This document shows positions 16,826-25,468 of a stretch of 64,000 bases of DNA, piece after piece. The notes below the pieces were generated by a model. That model was not told where the DNA came from. It worked only from the letters and a program-made list of their open reading frames with translations, and did no database searches. Position 1 is the stretch's first letter; each line of letters starts with the position of its first letter. Both the position numbers and the translations under genes were made by a program. Origin of the DNA: CAVSVP01 sp963731125 (lineage in GTDB: Bacteria; Pseudomonadota; Gammaproteobacteria; Competibacterales; Competibacteraceae); assembly GCA_963731125.1 (NCBI GenBank), contig CAVSVP010000031.1, positions 1 through 64,000 of the forward strand, read 5' to 3'.

Positions 16826-18100
16826 TCATTCGGAGGCAACAATGAATGATCTTCCCTTAAACGATGCTAAACTCTTTAAATAGCGCATCAAGGCATTGGG
16901 AGTATAGCGCAAACCTGCCAAGCACAAATCGGGACCCATCTCAATAGGCTGAGTCGCCTCGGTCAGTGTCCAGGCGGTGGCGTGAACGCCCTCGGGTTTG
17001 TAGTCAATGATGGGGTAAGGCAAACCTAGAGCTCCAGCCGCCTGCCGGTACAATTCGGGACGATAAACCTGCTCCGCCACTGCCTGGATATCGAGTGCCT
17101 CGGCGAGCTGTCCCCAACGGTACATCTGGGCAATGGTAAGCACCGCATGGGAACGCCAGGGAAAAGTGGCGGCATAACGGTAAAAGACATTAAAATCAGC
17201 TAGGGGAACCGGGGGTTGGTCGGCGGTGTATTGTAGCGTGCCGGTCATGGCCGTGGCGAGGGTAGCCGCGGGTGTATCAACATAGCGGTTTTGGGTCAGC
17301 AGCTTGACTGCCGCCAAGCGATTGGTCGGCTGGTCCAGCCACCGGCAGGCCTCCAGCAGCGCTCGCAGTACTGCCTGATGGGTGTGAGGATACTGTTCAG
17401 CCCAGGCAGCGCTGACCCCAAATACTTTTTCCGGATGGTTGTTCCAGATGGCATGGCTAGTGATCACCATGCGGCCGAGCCCCTGTTGTACGGCCAGCGT
17501 ATTCCAAGGTTCACCTACGCAATAACCATCAATGGTGCTGGCGCGCAGGTAATTAACCATTTGTGGAGGAGGGATCACGATCAGCCTGATGTCCTCATTG
17601 GGATCAATGCCCGCACTGGCCAGCCAATGCCGGATAAGGTAATGGTGCGACGACACCGGATACACCATGGCAAAGGTTAGCTGCGGTTTGCCGGCTGTCT
17701 TGTCGAGTTCAATAACCCGTTGCAGTGCCTTGGCCGAAGTGGCAGGTGTTGCCGCTGCTATTGGGTCCGCCGCCAGCATGCGTGCAAATAAGGCTTGGGA
17801 AACGGTAATGGCGTTGCCGTTAAGGTTTAGTCCCAAGGCTGTCAGCATGGGCATTTTGGGCGAGCCTAATCCCAAGCTGGCTGCAATGGGTATGCCGGCT
17901 AGCATATGAGCACCGTCCAGCAACCCCATTCCCACCTTGTCGCGGATATTGGCCCAGGAATTTTCCCGAGACAGGGTCACATCTAAGCCGTAGTGCCGGA
18001 AAAAGCCAAGCTCGTGGGCAACCACCAGGGGCGCACAGTCAGTGAGTGGGATAAAACCCAGCTTAAGCCGATGCTTTTCTGGATTAAGTCGCGTGGTCAT
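16826..18100 (-). CDS. nasS: Nitrate/nitrite sensor protein NasS
   Basis: This is an NrtA-like periplasmic-binding-protein fold without a signal peptide or lipobox (starts MTTRLNPEKHRLKLGFIPLT), so it is cytoplasmic. Family motifs are DCAPLVVAHELGFF, GAHMLAGIPIAASLGLGSPK and the ligand-site region GYCVGEPWNTLAVQQGLG. In the known NasS-NasT systems, NasS binds nitrate or nitrite and releases NasT, which then acts on the leader RNA. It lies 89 bp downstream of nasT in one probable operon. Its 3' end meets the 3' end of nasA with no spacer and no visible terminator. Confidence 0.88.
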   Translation of the reverse strand: MTTRLNPEKHRLKLGFIPLTDCAPLVVAHELGFFRHYGLDVTLSRENSWANIRDKVGMGLLDGAHMLAGIPIAASLGLGSPKMPMLTALGLNLNGNAITVSQALFARMLAADPIAAATPATSAKALQRVIELDKTAGKPQLTFAMVYPVSSHHYLIRHWLASAGIDPNEDIRLIVIPPPQMVNYLRASTIDGYCVGEPWNTLAVQQGLGRMVITSHAIWNNHPEKVFGVSAAWAEQYPHTHQAVLRALLEACRWLDQPTNRLAAVKLLTQNRYVDTPAATLATAMTGTLQYTADQPPVPLADFNVFYRYAATFPWRSHAVLTIAQMYRWGQLAEALDIQAVAEQVYRPELYRQAAGALGLPYPIIDYKPEGVHATAWTLTEATQPIEMGPDLCLAGLRYTPNALMRYLKSLASFKGRSFIVASE

Positions 18101-18189
18101 GAGTGTCTGCTCCCCAGTCTCTAGGAGTCGCTTATGTGGTGATGAGACAGTGCGGCGAAAAGCATTTTGCTTTATTAAGGATGCCTGCG

Positions 18190-18771
18190 TCAGTCTAACA
18201 GCTCCATCACAGCGATCACATTGTTGGCCACCTCCGCCAGGCGCTGATTGCGATCCATAGCCATCTTACGTAGCGCCTGATAAGCCTGCTCTTCGTCAAG
18301 ATCTTTGCGGGTCATCAATAATCCCTTCGCTTTTTCTATCACTTTGCGTTCCGCCAGCTTGTTGCGGGTTTCCTCCAATTCCCGGCGCAACGCCTGAAAC
18401 TCCCGAAAGCGGGCGATGGCCACTTCCATAATCGGTTTAAGACGCTTGGGATTGACCTCATCTACCACATAGGCGCTCACGCCGGCGCGGATCGCTGCAG
18501 CAGTGGTGGTACTGTCGCTGCGCTCGGCAAATAGCACAATGGGCTTGGGCTGGTCCCGGTTGATAGTGCGCAAATGCTCCAGGGTATCCCGATCCGGGAA
18601 TTCCATATCAATGAGAATGATATCCGGTGCAATGTCTTGGACCTGCTTAAGTAGGTTGGTTTGGCCATTGAGGCGTGCTACGACCTGATGACCGGCGTCG
18701 TGCAGCGCCTGTTCCAATATAGCAGAGCGCCCAGATGATTGGTCGACGAGCATGACACGTAAGGGTTTCAA
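18190..18771 (-). CDS. nasT: ANTAR-domain antiterminator NasT
   Basis: The N-terminal receiver-like domain (LRVMLVDQSSGRS, then IAPDIILIDMEFPDRDTL) is followed by a coiled-coil linker (FREFQALRRELEETRNKLAE). The C-terminal ANTAR RNA-binding domain carries ERKVIEKAKGLLM, then EEQAYQALRKMAMDRNQRL. The TTG at 18771 is chosen as start: GGGAGG lies 12 bp upstream and it gives 193 residues, the usual NasT size. An ATG at 18834 would add an unrelated N terminus. NasT should bind the AAAGAC-loop hairpin at 8437-8452 and prevent termination before the transporter gene. Confidence 0.88.
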   Translation of the reverse strand: MKPLRVMLVDQSSGRSAILEQALHDAGHQVVARLNGQTNLLKQVQDIAPDIILIDMEFPDRDTLEHLRTINRDQPKPIVLFAERSDSTTTAAAIRAGVSAYVVDEVNPKRLKPIMEVAIARFREFQALRRELEETRNKLAERKVIEKAKGLLMTRKDLDEEQAYQALRKMAMDRNQRLAEVANNVIAVMELLD

Positions 18772-19055
18772 GGGTAAATTGGCCTCCCAGCACGTACCAT
18801 AGTGAAGCTTCGGTAGACAATAAGCAATTATCACGCCATTAAATTGAAAAGATCCGCTAATTTATGGAAAACCCTGAACTTTATGAACGATGACACTATC
18901 TTAGTGAAGCTATTTTGGCGCTGTTACATGCTAACCCACGCGTTTAGGTATTGAGCGCAGCCTCATCTTTACGCAAAGCGATGCTTCACTGCTTTGCATT
19001 GGTGCGCCGCGGTAGCCTCGGGTTTACGCCAAGTCAGTATTCAGTCTCTGTTAAA

Positions 19056-20493
19056 CATACTTCGCTAAATAGTCCTATCTCATGCTGCGTTAAGTTCTTG
19101 ATTAATCGGCCCCTGATTGGCAGCCTGCTCAAGGGCTTGGTCAATAATATTCGCTTCGGGCATTTGCGGAAGCAGTTTTAACACATCCAGGACGTATTTC
19201 CGGCGGAAGTGGGCTTTGAGGTCATTGACGCTAAAGGCCGGACAATGCTCGCGCACCGATCGCATCAGGATCTGTGAAAGGTTGATCATCAGCATCGTCA
19301 GGTTGGCACTGTTGTACACTGGCGTTGCCTTGACCACCATGAAGTCTTCCAAGCCCCAGTACTGTTTGGCATCTCTGAAGTTGAACTCGATCTGGAAGCG
19401 CAAGCGATAATAATCGATGAGCGTTTCGTAGCCCAACTCAAGATCGCTACTGAAAAGGATGACATGGGCCCGGGCACCGGTACGTTGGTTGGTTTTGACG
19501 AGGACCACGACATTGAGCCTGTCGGGGAATTTCTTGTGCCAAACGTGCAGTTGATAGATGGCCGTATGAACGTGTCCTTGCACTGAAGTGGCTTTGAGAA
19601 AGGCTGGCGGCAAGTGTTGATAATCGAGCTTGTTGCCGTACTTGCGCCGGCGGCCCCGCCCGGCGTAGGGGCCTTCATAGGGCAGATACAGCGCGCTGTT
19701 GTGGCGCAATTTGCTAATCAGATCCAAGCCCGTGCGGCAGACTATTTGCAGGGCTTGATTATGACCGAAGGCGCCGTCGAATACGAAATAACGGACGGTC
19801 AGCGTCTGGCACACCAGTGCCAGCACCTGGCGCAGAAGACCTTGAACAAACTGCAAATACGCTGACAGACTCACCTCTCGGCGATTGCCATTGCGGCTCC
19901 CTTCAGGCCGACCCCGGCCCCTACGTCGGCCCGCCTTGGGCGCTTTCGGGCAGCTCGCGGCCGCGTCTTTGAGAATCGGCTCCAGGCGCAACGGATACGA
20001 ACAGCGCCGCTGCACGCTGATCAGCGATAGGCTCAGAAAACACAACCCCGGGATTGTCCTGCCAAACACCGAGGAGAAAAAACGATCCAGACCGTGCGTC
20101 TTCTTGCCCGCTTTGCTCACCACCACCTCATCGCCGGCCAGCAGCCACTGCGTTTCATCGCCAAGCAGGTGCTGGCGAATCACCAGCCAATGCAGCTGCC
20201 CCCAGCTCAGCGTGGTGTTGAAAAACCGCTGTAGCGTACGGTAGCTCCCCCCGCGCTCGGTCCAGCGCGACAGCCCCCGCATCGTCACCCGCCCTGTCAT
20301 CGCTAACAGCCCTCCTACAAGGCAACCTAAACGACCCAGGCTCGTGTCATCTACGCTCTGGCTTAAACAGCTCAAAATCCGCATAATCTCGGGCATGGGC
20401 GACAGCCTCCTGAGAGAATAGGTCTTTAGGTGTGGTGCCTGAGTAACCTATCACCTCGGGCTGTCGCTCACCTCAATTTTTGGCGAAGGTATG
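19056..20493 (-). mobile_element. IS4-family insertion sequence, 1,438 bp
   Basis: Imperfect inverted repeats mark the ends: CATACTTCGCTAAATA at 19056 and CATACCTTCGCCAAAAAT read inward from 20493. They are flanked by a 6-bp direct repeat, GTTAAA (19050-19055 and 20494-20499). The element carries one transposase gene. It lies 80 bp upstream of the tgt start, where queA or the tgt promoter would normally be found. Confidence 0.85.
19080..20396 (-). CDS. IS4-family transposase, 438 aa
   Basis: The signature YRLRFQIEFNFRDAK fits the IS4 YREK motif exactly, Y-(2)-R-(3)-E-(6)-K. Candidate catalytic Asp residues are in WLLAGDEVVVSKAGKK (first) and RYFVFDGAFGHNQAL (second), with the Glu inside the YREK block. 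A basic Gly/Arg-rich segment (GRRRGRGRPEGSRNGNRR, about 165-185) lies between them. The frame is intact and begins 97 bp inside the right repeat. A diverged, broken relative of this gene is present at 21755-22225. Confidence 0.9.
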   Translation of the reverse strand: MPEIMRILSCLSQSVDDTSLGRLGCLVGGLLAMTGRVTMRGLSRWTERGGSYRTLQRFFNTTLSWGQLHWLVIRQHLLGDETQWLLAGDEVVVSKAGKKTHGLDRFFSSVFGRTIPGLCFLSLSLISVQRRCSYPLRLEPILKDAAASCPKAPKAGRRRGRGRPEGSRNGNRREVSLSAYLQFVQGLLRQVLALVCQTLTVRYFVFDGAFGHNQALQIVCRTGLDLISKLRHNSALYLPYEGPYAGRGRRRKYGNKLDYQHLPPAFLKATSVQGHVHTAIYQLHVWHKKFPDRLNVVVLVKTNQRTGARAHVILFSSDLELGYETLIDYYRLRFQIEFNFRDAKQYWGLEDFMVVKATPVYNSANLTMLMINLSQILMRSVREHCPAFSVNDLKAHFRRKYVLDVLKLLPQMPEANIIDQALEQAANQGPINQELNAA

Positions 20494-20573
20494 GTTAAAC
20501 TATGCTAATTAAGCGGCTATCAATGGATTTTTTCGATCGGGACCATTGCCAAGACTCTTTCTTCATTAAGAAT

Positions 20574-21722
20574 ATGCAATTTGAACTACTTAAGACAGAC
20601 GGTGTTGCACGTCGCGGACGGCTGACATTTTCTCGGGGTACGGTAGAGACGCCCGTCTTTATGCCCGTTGGTACCTATGGAACAGTCAAGGCGATGACGC
20701 CTGAAGAGCTACAGGAAAGTGGCGCCGAAATAATTTTGGGCAATACTTTCCATCTGATGCTGCGCCCGGGGGCAGACATTATCGCCCGCCACGGGGGGTT
20801 GCACGGTTTTATGCACTGGAATGGTCCCATTCTTACGGATTCCGGCGGTTTTCAGGTTTTCAGTCTGGCGCCCAGACGTAGAATTAGCGAAGCAGGCGTT
20901 CATTTTCAGTCGCCTCTAGACGGCAGTCCGGTCTTTCTGGGACCTGAAGAATCCATGGCGGTGCAACGGGCTTTGGGGTCGGATATCGTGATGATCTTCG
21001 ACGACTGTACCCCTTATCCCGCTCCCGAACCGCAGGCCCGGCTGTCCATGGAACTGTCCTTGCGCTGGGCGGAGCGCAGCAAACGGGCTCATAGCAACAG
21101 TCCGGCGGCGCTGTTTGGCATTGTCCAGGGAAGCGTGTATACCGAGTTGCGGCGATTGTCGGCCGTTGGCCTGCAAGCAATCGGATTTGACGGTTACGCA
21201 ATCGGTGGTCTGGCGGTGGGAGAGAGCTTGGCGGAACGCCTGGAAATTCTGGAGAGCACTATTCCCTGGCTGCCGGCAACTGCTCCCCGCTATCTAATGG
21301 GCGTGGGCAAGCCGGAGGATATCGTAGAGGCGGTGCGCCGGGGAGTGGACATGTTCGATTGCGTGTTGCCCACCCGCAATGCTCGTAACGGTCATCTATT
21401 CACTCGGCAGGGCGATATCCGCATTCGCAACAGTCAGTACCAAAACGATACCGATCCTGTCGATTCCCATTGCGGCTGCTATACCTGCCGCCATTACAGC
21501 CGTGCCTATCTGCGCCACCTGGATAAATGCAACGAAATTCTCGGTGCGCGTCTGAACACTATCCATAATCTGTATTATTACCAAGAGCTGATGCATAGCC
21601 TACGTCAGGCTATCGGCGAAAGACGTTTGAAGAACTTTATAGCCGACTTTTATAAAATGCGGGATCAGCAATTCACTGAACAGTCGCAAGTCAGTCCGGC
21701 AGATATAGTGCCAGCCATATGA
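20574..21722 (+). CDS. tgt: Queuine tRNA-ribosyltransferase
   Basis: Tgt exchanges guanine 34 for preQ1 in tRNAs with GUN anticodons. Visible features are MPVGTYGTVKAMTPEEL, the substrate loop LTDSGGFQVFSL with the catalytic Asp, and DMFDCVLPTRNARNG containing the nucleophilic Asp. The zinc site is CGCYTCRHYSRAYLRHL (three Cys and a His). I chose ATG 20574 (MQFELLKTDG, 382 aa) because family members begin there; an upstream ATG at 20502 would add 24 unrelated residues. The usual partner queA is not upstream: an IS occupies that place, and the native promoter may have been lost. Confidence 0.93.
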   Translation: MQFELLKTDGVARRGRLTFSRGTVETPVFMPVGTYGTVKAMTPEELQESGAEIILGNTFHLMLRPGADIIARHGGLHGFMHWNGPILTDSGGFQVFSLAPRRRISEAGVHFQSPLDGSPVFLGPEESMAVQRALGSDIVMIFDDCTPYPAPEPQARLSMELSLRWAERSKRAHSNSPAALFGIVQGSVYTELRRLSAVGLQAIGFDGYAIGGLAVGESLAERLEILESTIPWLPATAPRYLMGVGKPEDIVEAVRRGVDMFDCVLPTRNARNGHLFTRQGDIRIRNSQYQNDTDPVDSHCGCYTCRHYSRAYLRHLDKCNEILGARLNTIHNLYYYQELMHSLRQAIGERRLKNFIADFYKMRDQQFTEQSQVSPADIVPAI

Positions 21723-21754
21723 ATTGATGCCGATAATTTTATTACAATCGTCGG

Positions 21755-22225
21755 GCAGTTGATAGATCAGGGTGCGGATGTGATCGCGGACCGAGTCCTG
21801 TTTCAAGTGCCGCTCGGGCAGTTGTTCATAGTTGAGTTTATCGCCGTACTTGCGGCGCGGCCCCCGCCCTGGTACGCTCTATAGGGTTCATACAGGGCAG
21901 CGTTGTGCTGGAGCTTGCAGATCATTTCGAAGCCGGTTTGGCGCACCATCTGAAGCGCTGCATGATGACCAAACGCCCCATCGAAGACGAAGTAGCGCAG
22001 CTTGATCTGCTGGCGAACAGGGCCAATACTGGGCGGATAATGCCTTGTACCAACACCAGATAAGGCGATAGCACGACCTCCCGGCGATTGCGATTACGAC
22101 TGCCTTTCGGGCGCCCTTTGGCTTGGCCGGTGTGGCGTTGGTGCGATGGCTGGCCTTCGCCTTGTTGCCCGTTTTCTGGCCCTTGGGACTACTGTCGGCT
22201 GGCCCCTTGAGGATCGGTCAGACGT
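21755..22225 (-). pseudogene. Decayed IS4-family transposase fragment
   Basis: This stretch aligns by eye with 19540-19990 of the intact IS. Shared blocks include GTTGATAGAT, GCCGTACTTGCG, and the region coding for LKQDSVRDHIRTLIYQL here, matching FLKATSVQGHVHTAIYQL in the intact copy. Frames are broken repeatedly, both ends of the gene are missing, and the identity is only moderate. It is an old relative rather than a recent copy. It separates tgt from yajC, genes normally a few bases apart. Confidence 0.75.
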
Positions 22226-22407
22226 ACCGTGGAAAGTTTGTTTACTAACGATTTGAAGCCTTGTAACCAGTATCAGGTCATTTGACCGGCACTATAGTAA
22301 AAGTTTTAATTTAAGCCACCCATAGATCTCTTGTAAAAATGAGCGCATATCAAAATTATTACTTAGCGCTGGATTAACGTGACTGCCGTCAAACGTCAGC
22401 GTCTGTG

Positions 22408-22413
22408 TATAAT
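22408..22413 (+). promoter_or_regulatory. Candidate -10 box upstream of yajC
   Basis: TATAAT stands 106 bp ahead of yajC; no good -35 box is seen at 17 bp. The 22226-22518 stretch otherwise holds no gene. A promoter here would let yajC-secD be expressed independently of the disrupted tgt region. Confidence 0.4.
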
Positions 22414-22518
22414 ACCCAGTTTTTATTCAACGAGTAGTTATCTTGTGTTATCAGGCGGCTTATTATCAGGTGACCTGCAACCGCCCTTCGTCAAGCCAAA
22501 TACCAAGAAGGATATGTC

Positions 22519-22851
22519 ATGACTTTACTGATTTCTGATGCCATGGCCCAACAAGCGTCGGCCGGTGGTCAACCGGGTCTGCTGGGATTGTTGTTCCCTG
22601 TTTTGCTGATTGTCATCTTTTATTTTCTACTGATTCGGCCGCAGACCAAGCGCGCTAAAGAACATAAGCAGATGGTGGAGGCACTGAAGAAAGGTGATGA
22701 AGTGGTGACTAGCGGCGGCGTCCTGGGGCGCATCATTGAGATAGGAGAAAACTTTATCCAACTGGAGGTTGCCGATGGTTTGCAGCTTAAGGTGCAGAAG
22801 AACGCCGTAGCGACTCTTATGCCTAAGGGTACCGTTAAGGGTGATCTGTAA
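22519..22851 (+). CDS. yajC: Preprotein translocase subunit YajC
   Basis: This 110-residue single-pass inner-membrane protein associates with SecDF. One transmembrane segment (LLGLLFPVLLIVIFYFLLI, about 22-41) is followed by the conserved RPQTKRAKEHKQM, then the small cytoplasmic domain LKKGDEVVTSGGVLGRI. A ribosome binding site AAGAAGGA precedes ATG 22519. It is 30 bp upstream of secD, the normal arrangement. Confidence 0.95.
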   Translation: MTLLISDAMAQQASAGGQPGLLGLLFPVLLIVIFYFLLIRPQTKRAKEHKQMVEALKKGDEVVTSGGVLGRIIEIGENFIQLEVADGLQLKVQKNAVATLMPKGTVKGDL

Positions 22852-22881
22852 GCTGATGTTATCGCATAGGAAGCGCTGGTT

Positions 22882-24747
22882 ATGTTAAATCAATATGCGT
22901 GGTGGAAATACGTAATCATCGGCCTGGTGACATTGTTCGGCTTGCTCTACGCTCTGCCGAACCTGTTCGGAGAGGATCCGGCCGTGCAGATTTCCGCCTC
23001 CCGGGCGACCGTGAAAGTGGACCAAACACTTTACGCCCGTGTGCTGGAACAGTTGGAAAGCGTGCAGATTCCCGTCCAGGGGCTGGAGTTCAATACCGGT
23101 CAGGACCGGCTATTAGTGCGTTTTTCGGATACCGAAATGCAGCTTAAGGCGGCCGATGTACTGCGCAATACCTTGGGTAGGGACTTTGTGGTCGCCTTGA
23201 ATCTAGCGCCTTCTACCCCCGGCGTACTGCGTGCCTTGAATTTGCATCCCATGTACTTAGGATTGGATTTGCGGGGCGGTGTGCACTTTCTTATGCAGGT
23301 AGATATGGCCGCCGTGCTTAAGCAGGCCGAGGAAGGGTATGTGGATGAAATACGCTCACTGCTGCGTAACGAAAAGATTCGCTACGTTACCGTGGAACGA
23401 GCCAGGGGCGGCGGTATTCAAGTCACCTTCAGGGACGGCGCAGAACGGGACAAGGCCTTGGCCGTGCTTGAAGACGAACTGCCCAATCTGCGGATTGCTA
23501 CGGCCGAAGATGGCGCCGCTTTGCGGCTGACGCTCAGCGAGCAGGAAATTAAGGAAAAAAGGGACTTCGCCTTGCAGCAAAATCTGACAATTCTGCGCAA
23601 CCGCGTCAATGAATTGGGTGTTGCTGAACCCATTATTCAGCGCCAAGGTAGCGATCGTATCGTGGTGCAGTTGCCGGGTGTTCAGGACACGGCGCGCGCC
23701 AAGGAAATTCTAGGGGCTACTGCCACCTTGGAATTCCGCCTGGTGGATGAGGACCATGATCCCTACCAAGCGGAGGCCACCGGCCGTATCCCGCTGGGTG
23801 CCCGGCTGTACCGGGAACGCAGCGGACAACCCATTTTGCTGCAGCGACGCGTCATGTTGACCGGTGATTATATCGTCGATGCGGCTTCAGGTCTGGATCA
23901 GCAGACCGGCAGCCCAGCGGTGTTTGTCACCTTGGACAGCAGCGGTGCCAAGCGCTTTGAGGACGCCACTAAGGACAACATCGGCAAGCTGATGGCGGTG
24001 GTTTTTATCGAAAATAAAACCGAAACCCGACAAGTAGAGGGACAACCTCAACGGGTTTCCGTCAGAGTGGAAGAAGTCATCAATGTGGCCACCATCCGCG
24101 ATCGACTGGGGCGGCGTTTCCAGATCACTGGGTTGGACAGTACCCGTGAGGCGCGGGACCTGGCCTTGCTGCTGCGGGCGGGTGCCCTGGCCGCGCCTAT
24201 TTTTATCGTTGAGGAGCGCACCGTAGGGCCCAGCGCCGGTCAAGAAAATATCGATCAGGGTTTCCGTTCTGCCGTGATTGCTTTTCTGCTGATCATGGCG
24301 TTTATGGCGTTCTACTATCGAACCTTCGGTTTGGTATCCGATCTGGCCTTGATCGTCAACGTCATATTGATCATAGCGGCCCTGTCGATGCTGCAGGCTA
24401 CTCTAACCCTGCCTGGTATTGCCGGGATTATTTTGACCATGGGAATGGCCGTGGACGCCAATGTGTTAATCTTTGAGCGCATTCGTGAAGAACTCAAAGT
24501 CGGCAACTCGCCTCAGGCCGCGATTCATACGGGCTTTAATCGGGCATTTTCCACCATTCTGGATGCCAACATTACTACGCTCATCGCTGCCGTCGTGCTG
24601 TTTGGTTTTGGTACCGGCCCCATCAAAGGTTTTGCCGTGACCCTAAGCATCGGTATTGTAACTTCAATGTTTACGGCCATCATGGGCGCCCGCGGTGTGA
24701 TTAACTATTTCTATGGCGGACGCCGCCTGCAGACATTACCGATCTGA
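22882..24747 (+). CDS. secD: Protein translocase subunit SecD
   Basis: This RND-type membrane protein uses proton-motive force to assist Sec-dependent export. It has an N-terminal membrane segment (YVIIGLVTLFGLLYALPNLF), the periplasmic motif YLGLDLRGGVHFLMQVD (about 135-151), a large periplasmic domain, and a C-terminal five-helix bundle from about 460. That bundle includes GFRSAVIAFLLIMAFMAFYY and GMAVDANVLIFERIREEL. Length 621 is typical. The stop TGA (24745-24747) is followed at once by GG, the inferred insertion point of IS607. Before insertion the stop would have overlapped the secF ribosome binding site. Confidence 0.95.
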   Translation: MLNQYAWWKYVIIGLVTLFGLLYALPNLFGEDPAVQISASRATVKVDQTLYARVLEQLESVQIPVQGLEFNTGQDRLLVRFSDTEMQLKAADVLRNTLGRDFVVALNLAPSTPGVLRALNLHPMYLGLDLRGGVHFLMQVDMAAVLKQAEEGYVDEIRSLLRNEKIRYVTVERARGGGIQVTFRDGAERDKALAVLEDELPNLRIATAEDGAALRLTLSEQEIKEKRDFALQQNLTILRNRVNELGVAEPIIQRQGSDRIVVQLPGVQDTARAKEILGATATLEFRLVDEDHDPYQAEATGRIPLGARLYRERSGQPILLQRRVMLTGDYIVDAASGLDQQTGSPAVFVTLDSSGAKRFEDATKDNIGKLMAVVFIENKTETRQVEGQPQRVSVRVEEVINVATIRDRLGRRFQITGLDSTREARDLALLLRAGALAAPIFIVEERTVGPSAGQENIDQGFRSAVIAFLLIMAFMAFYYRTFGLVSDLALIVNVILIIAALSMLQATLTLPGIAGIILTMGMAVDANVLIFERIREELKVGNSPQAAIHTGFNRAFSTILDANITTLIAAVVLFGFGTGPIKGFAVTLSIGIVTSMFTAIMGARGVINYFYGGRRLQTLPI

Positions 24748-24780
24748 GGTTGACGCGCAATAATTGATTTGCTAACATTT

Positions 24781-24808
24781 GTTCACCATTATTTATCAAT
24801 TGGTGAAC
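24781..24808 (+). repeat. Inverted repeat in the tnpA leader
   Basis: GTTCACCA (24781-24788) and TGGTGAAC (24801-24808) are perfect 8-bp arms around a 12-bp A/T-rich spacer, ending 3 bp before the tnpA start. A further half-like GTTCACC occurs at 24853. It may bind the MerR-like domain of TnpA, as an end-recognition site or operator; it also covers the ribosome-binding position (GGTGAAC). Confidence 0.55.
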
Positions 24809-24811
24809 TAA

Positions 24812-25468
24812 ATGAAATGGTATCCGAGCCGTAAAGCGGCGCAGATATTAGGAGTTCACCCGAATACACTGCGCCGATGGGCGGATGCCGGGAAAATAGC
24901 GCATGTACGAACTGAGGCAGGACAACGACTCTACGACGTTGATTCGTTCATCGGCAAATCCAGTCAACGAATCGGCGTCTGTTATTGTCGAGTATCCAGT
25001 GCAAAACAAAAAGACGATCTTGAGCGACAGGTCGAGTTCATGCGCTCCAAGTTCCCCGGCTATCAAATCGTCACGGACATCGGCAGTGGCCTCAACTATC
25101 AGCGTAAAGGGCTTAAATCCCTACTGGGACGACTCCTTGATCGAGAAAAACTCCGCCTTGTGGTTGCCCACCGTGACCGACTTGCGCGATTTGGATTCGA
25201 GCTTATTAAGTACCTTGTCGAATTCAACGGTGGCGAACTCGTGGTTCTCGACAGCCCTATCAGGGGCGCTGAACCAGAACTCACCGAAGATCTTCTCGCC
25301 ATTCTCCACGTCTTTGCTTGTCGAATGCACGGAAAACGAGTTTATCAAGTCACGGAAGATTCGGTTATATCCGACAACCGAACAGCACCAGATCTTCAAG
25401 CAGTGGCTAGGTGTATCGAGACTTGTTTACAACAAAACGCTCGAGTATTTGAGGGAACCCGAGACTAA
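24812..25468 (+). CDS. tnpA: IS607 transposase TnpA (serine recombinase)
   Basis: The 218 residues comprise an N-terminal MerR-type helix-turn-helix (SRKAAQILGVHPNTLRRWAD) followed by a serine resolvase domain. The nucleophile is the Ser in CYCRVSSAKQKDDLERQ. The DRLARFGFEL motif and a C-terminal helix rich in charged residues follow. The order HTH-then-catalytic domain is diagnostic of IS607 transposases and opposite to ordinary resolvases. Its last part overlaps the probable 5' end of tnpB in another frame. Confidence 0.9.
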   Translation: MKWYPSRKAAQILGVHPNTLRRWADAGKIAHVRTEAGQRLYDVDSFIGKSSQRIGVCYCRVSSAKQKDDLERQVEFMRSKFPGYQIVTDIGSGLNYQRKGLKSLLGRLLDREKLRLVVAHRDRLARFGFELIKYLVEFNGGELVVLDSPIRGAEPELTEDLLAILHVFACRMHGKRVYQVTEDSVISDNRTAPDLQAVARCIETCLQQNARVFEGTRD

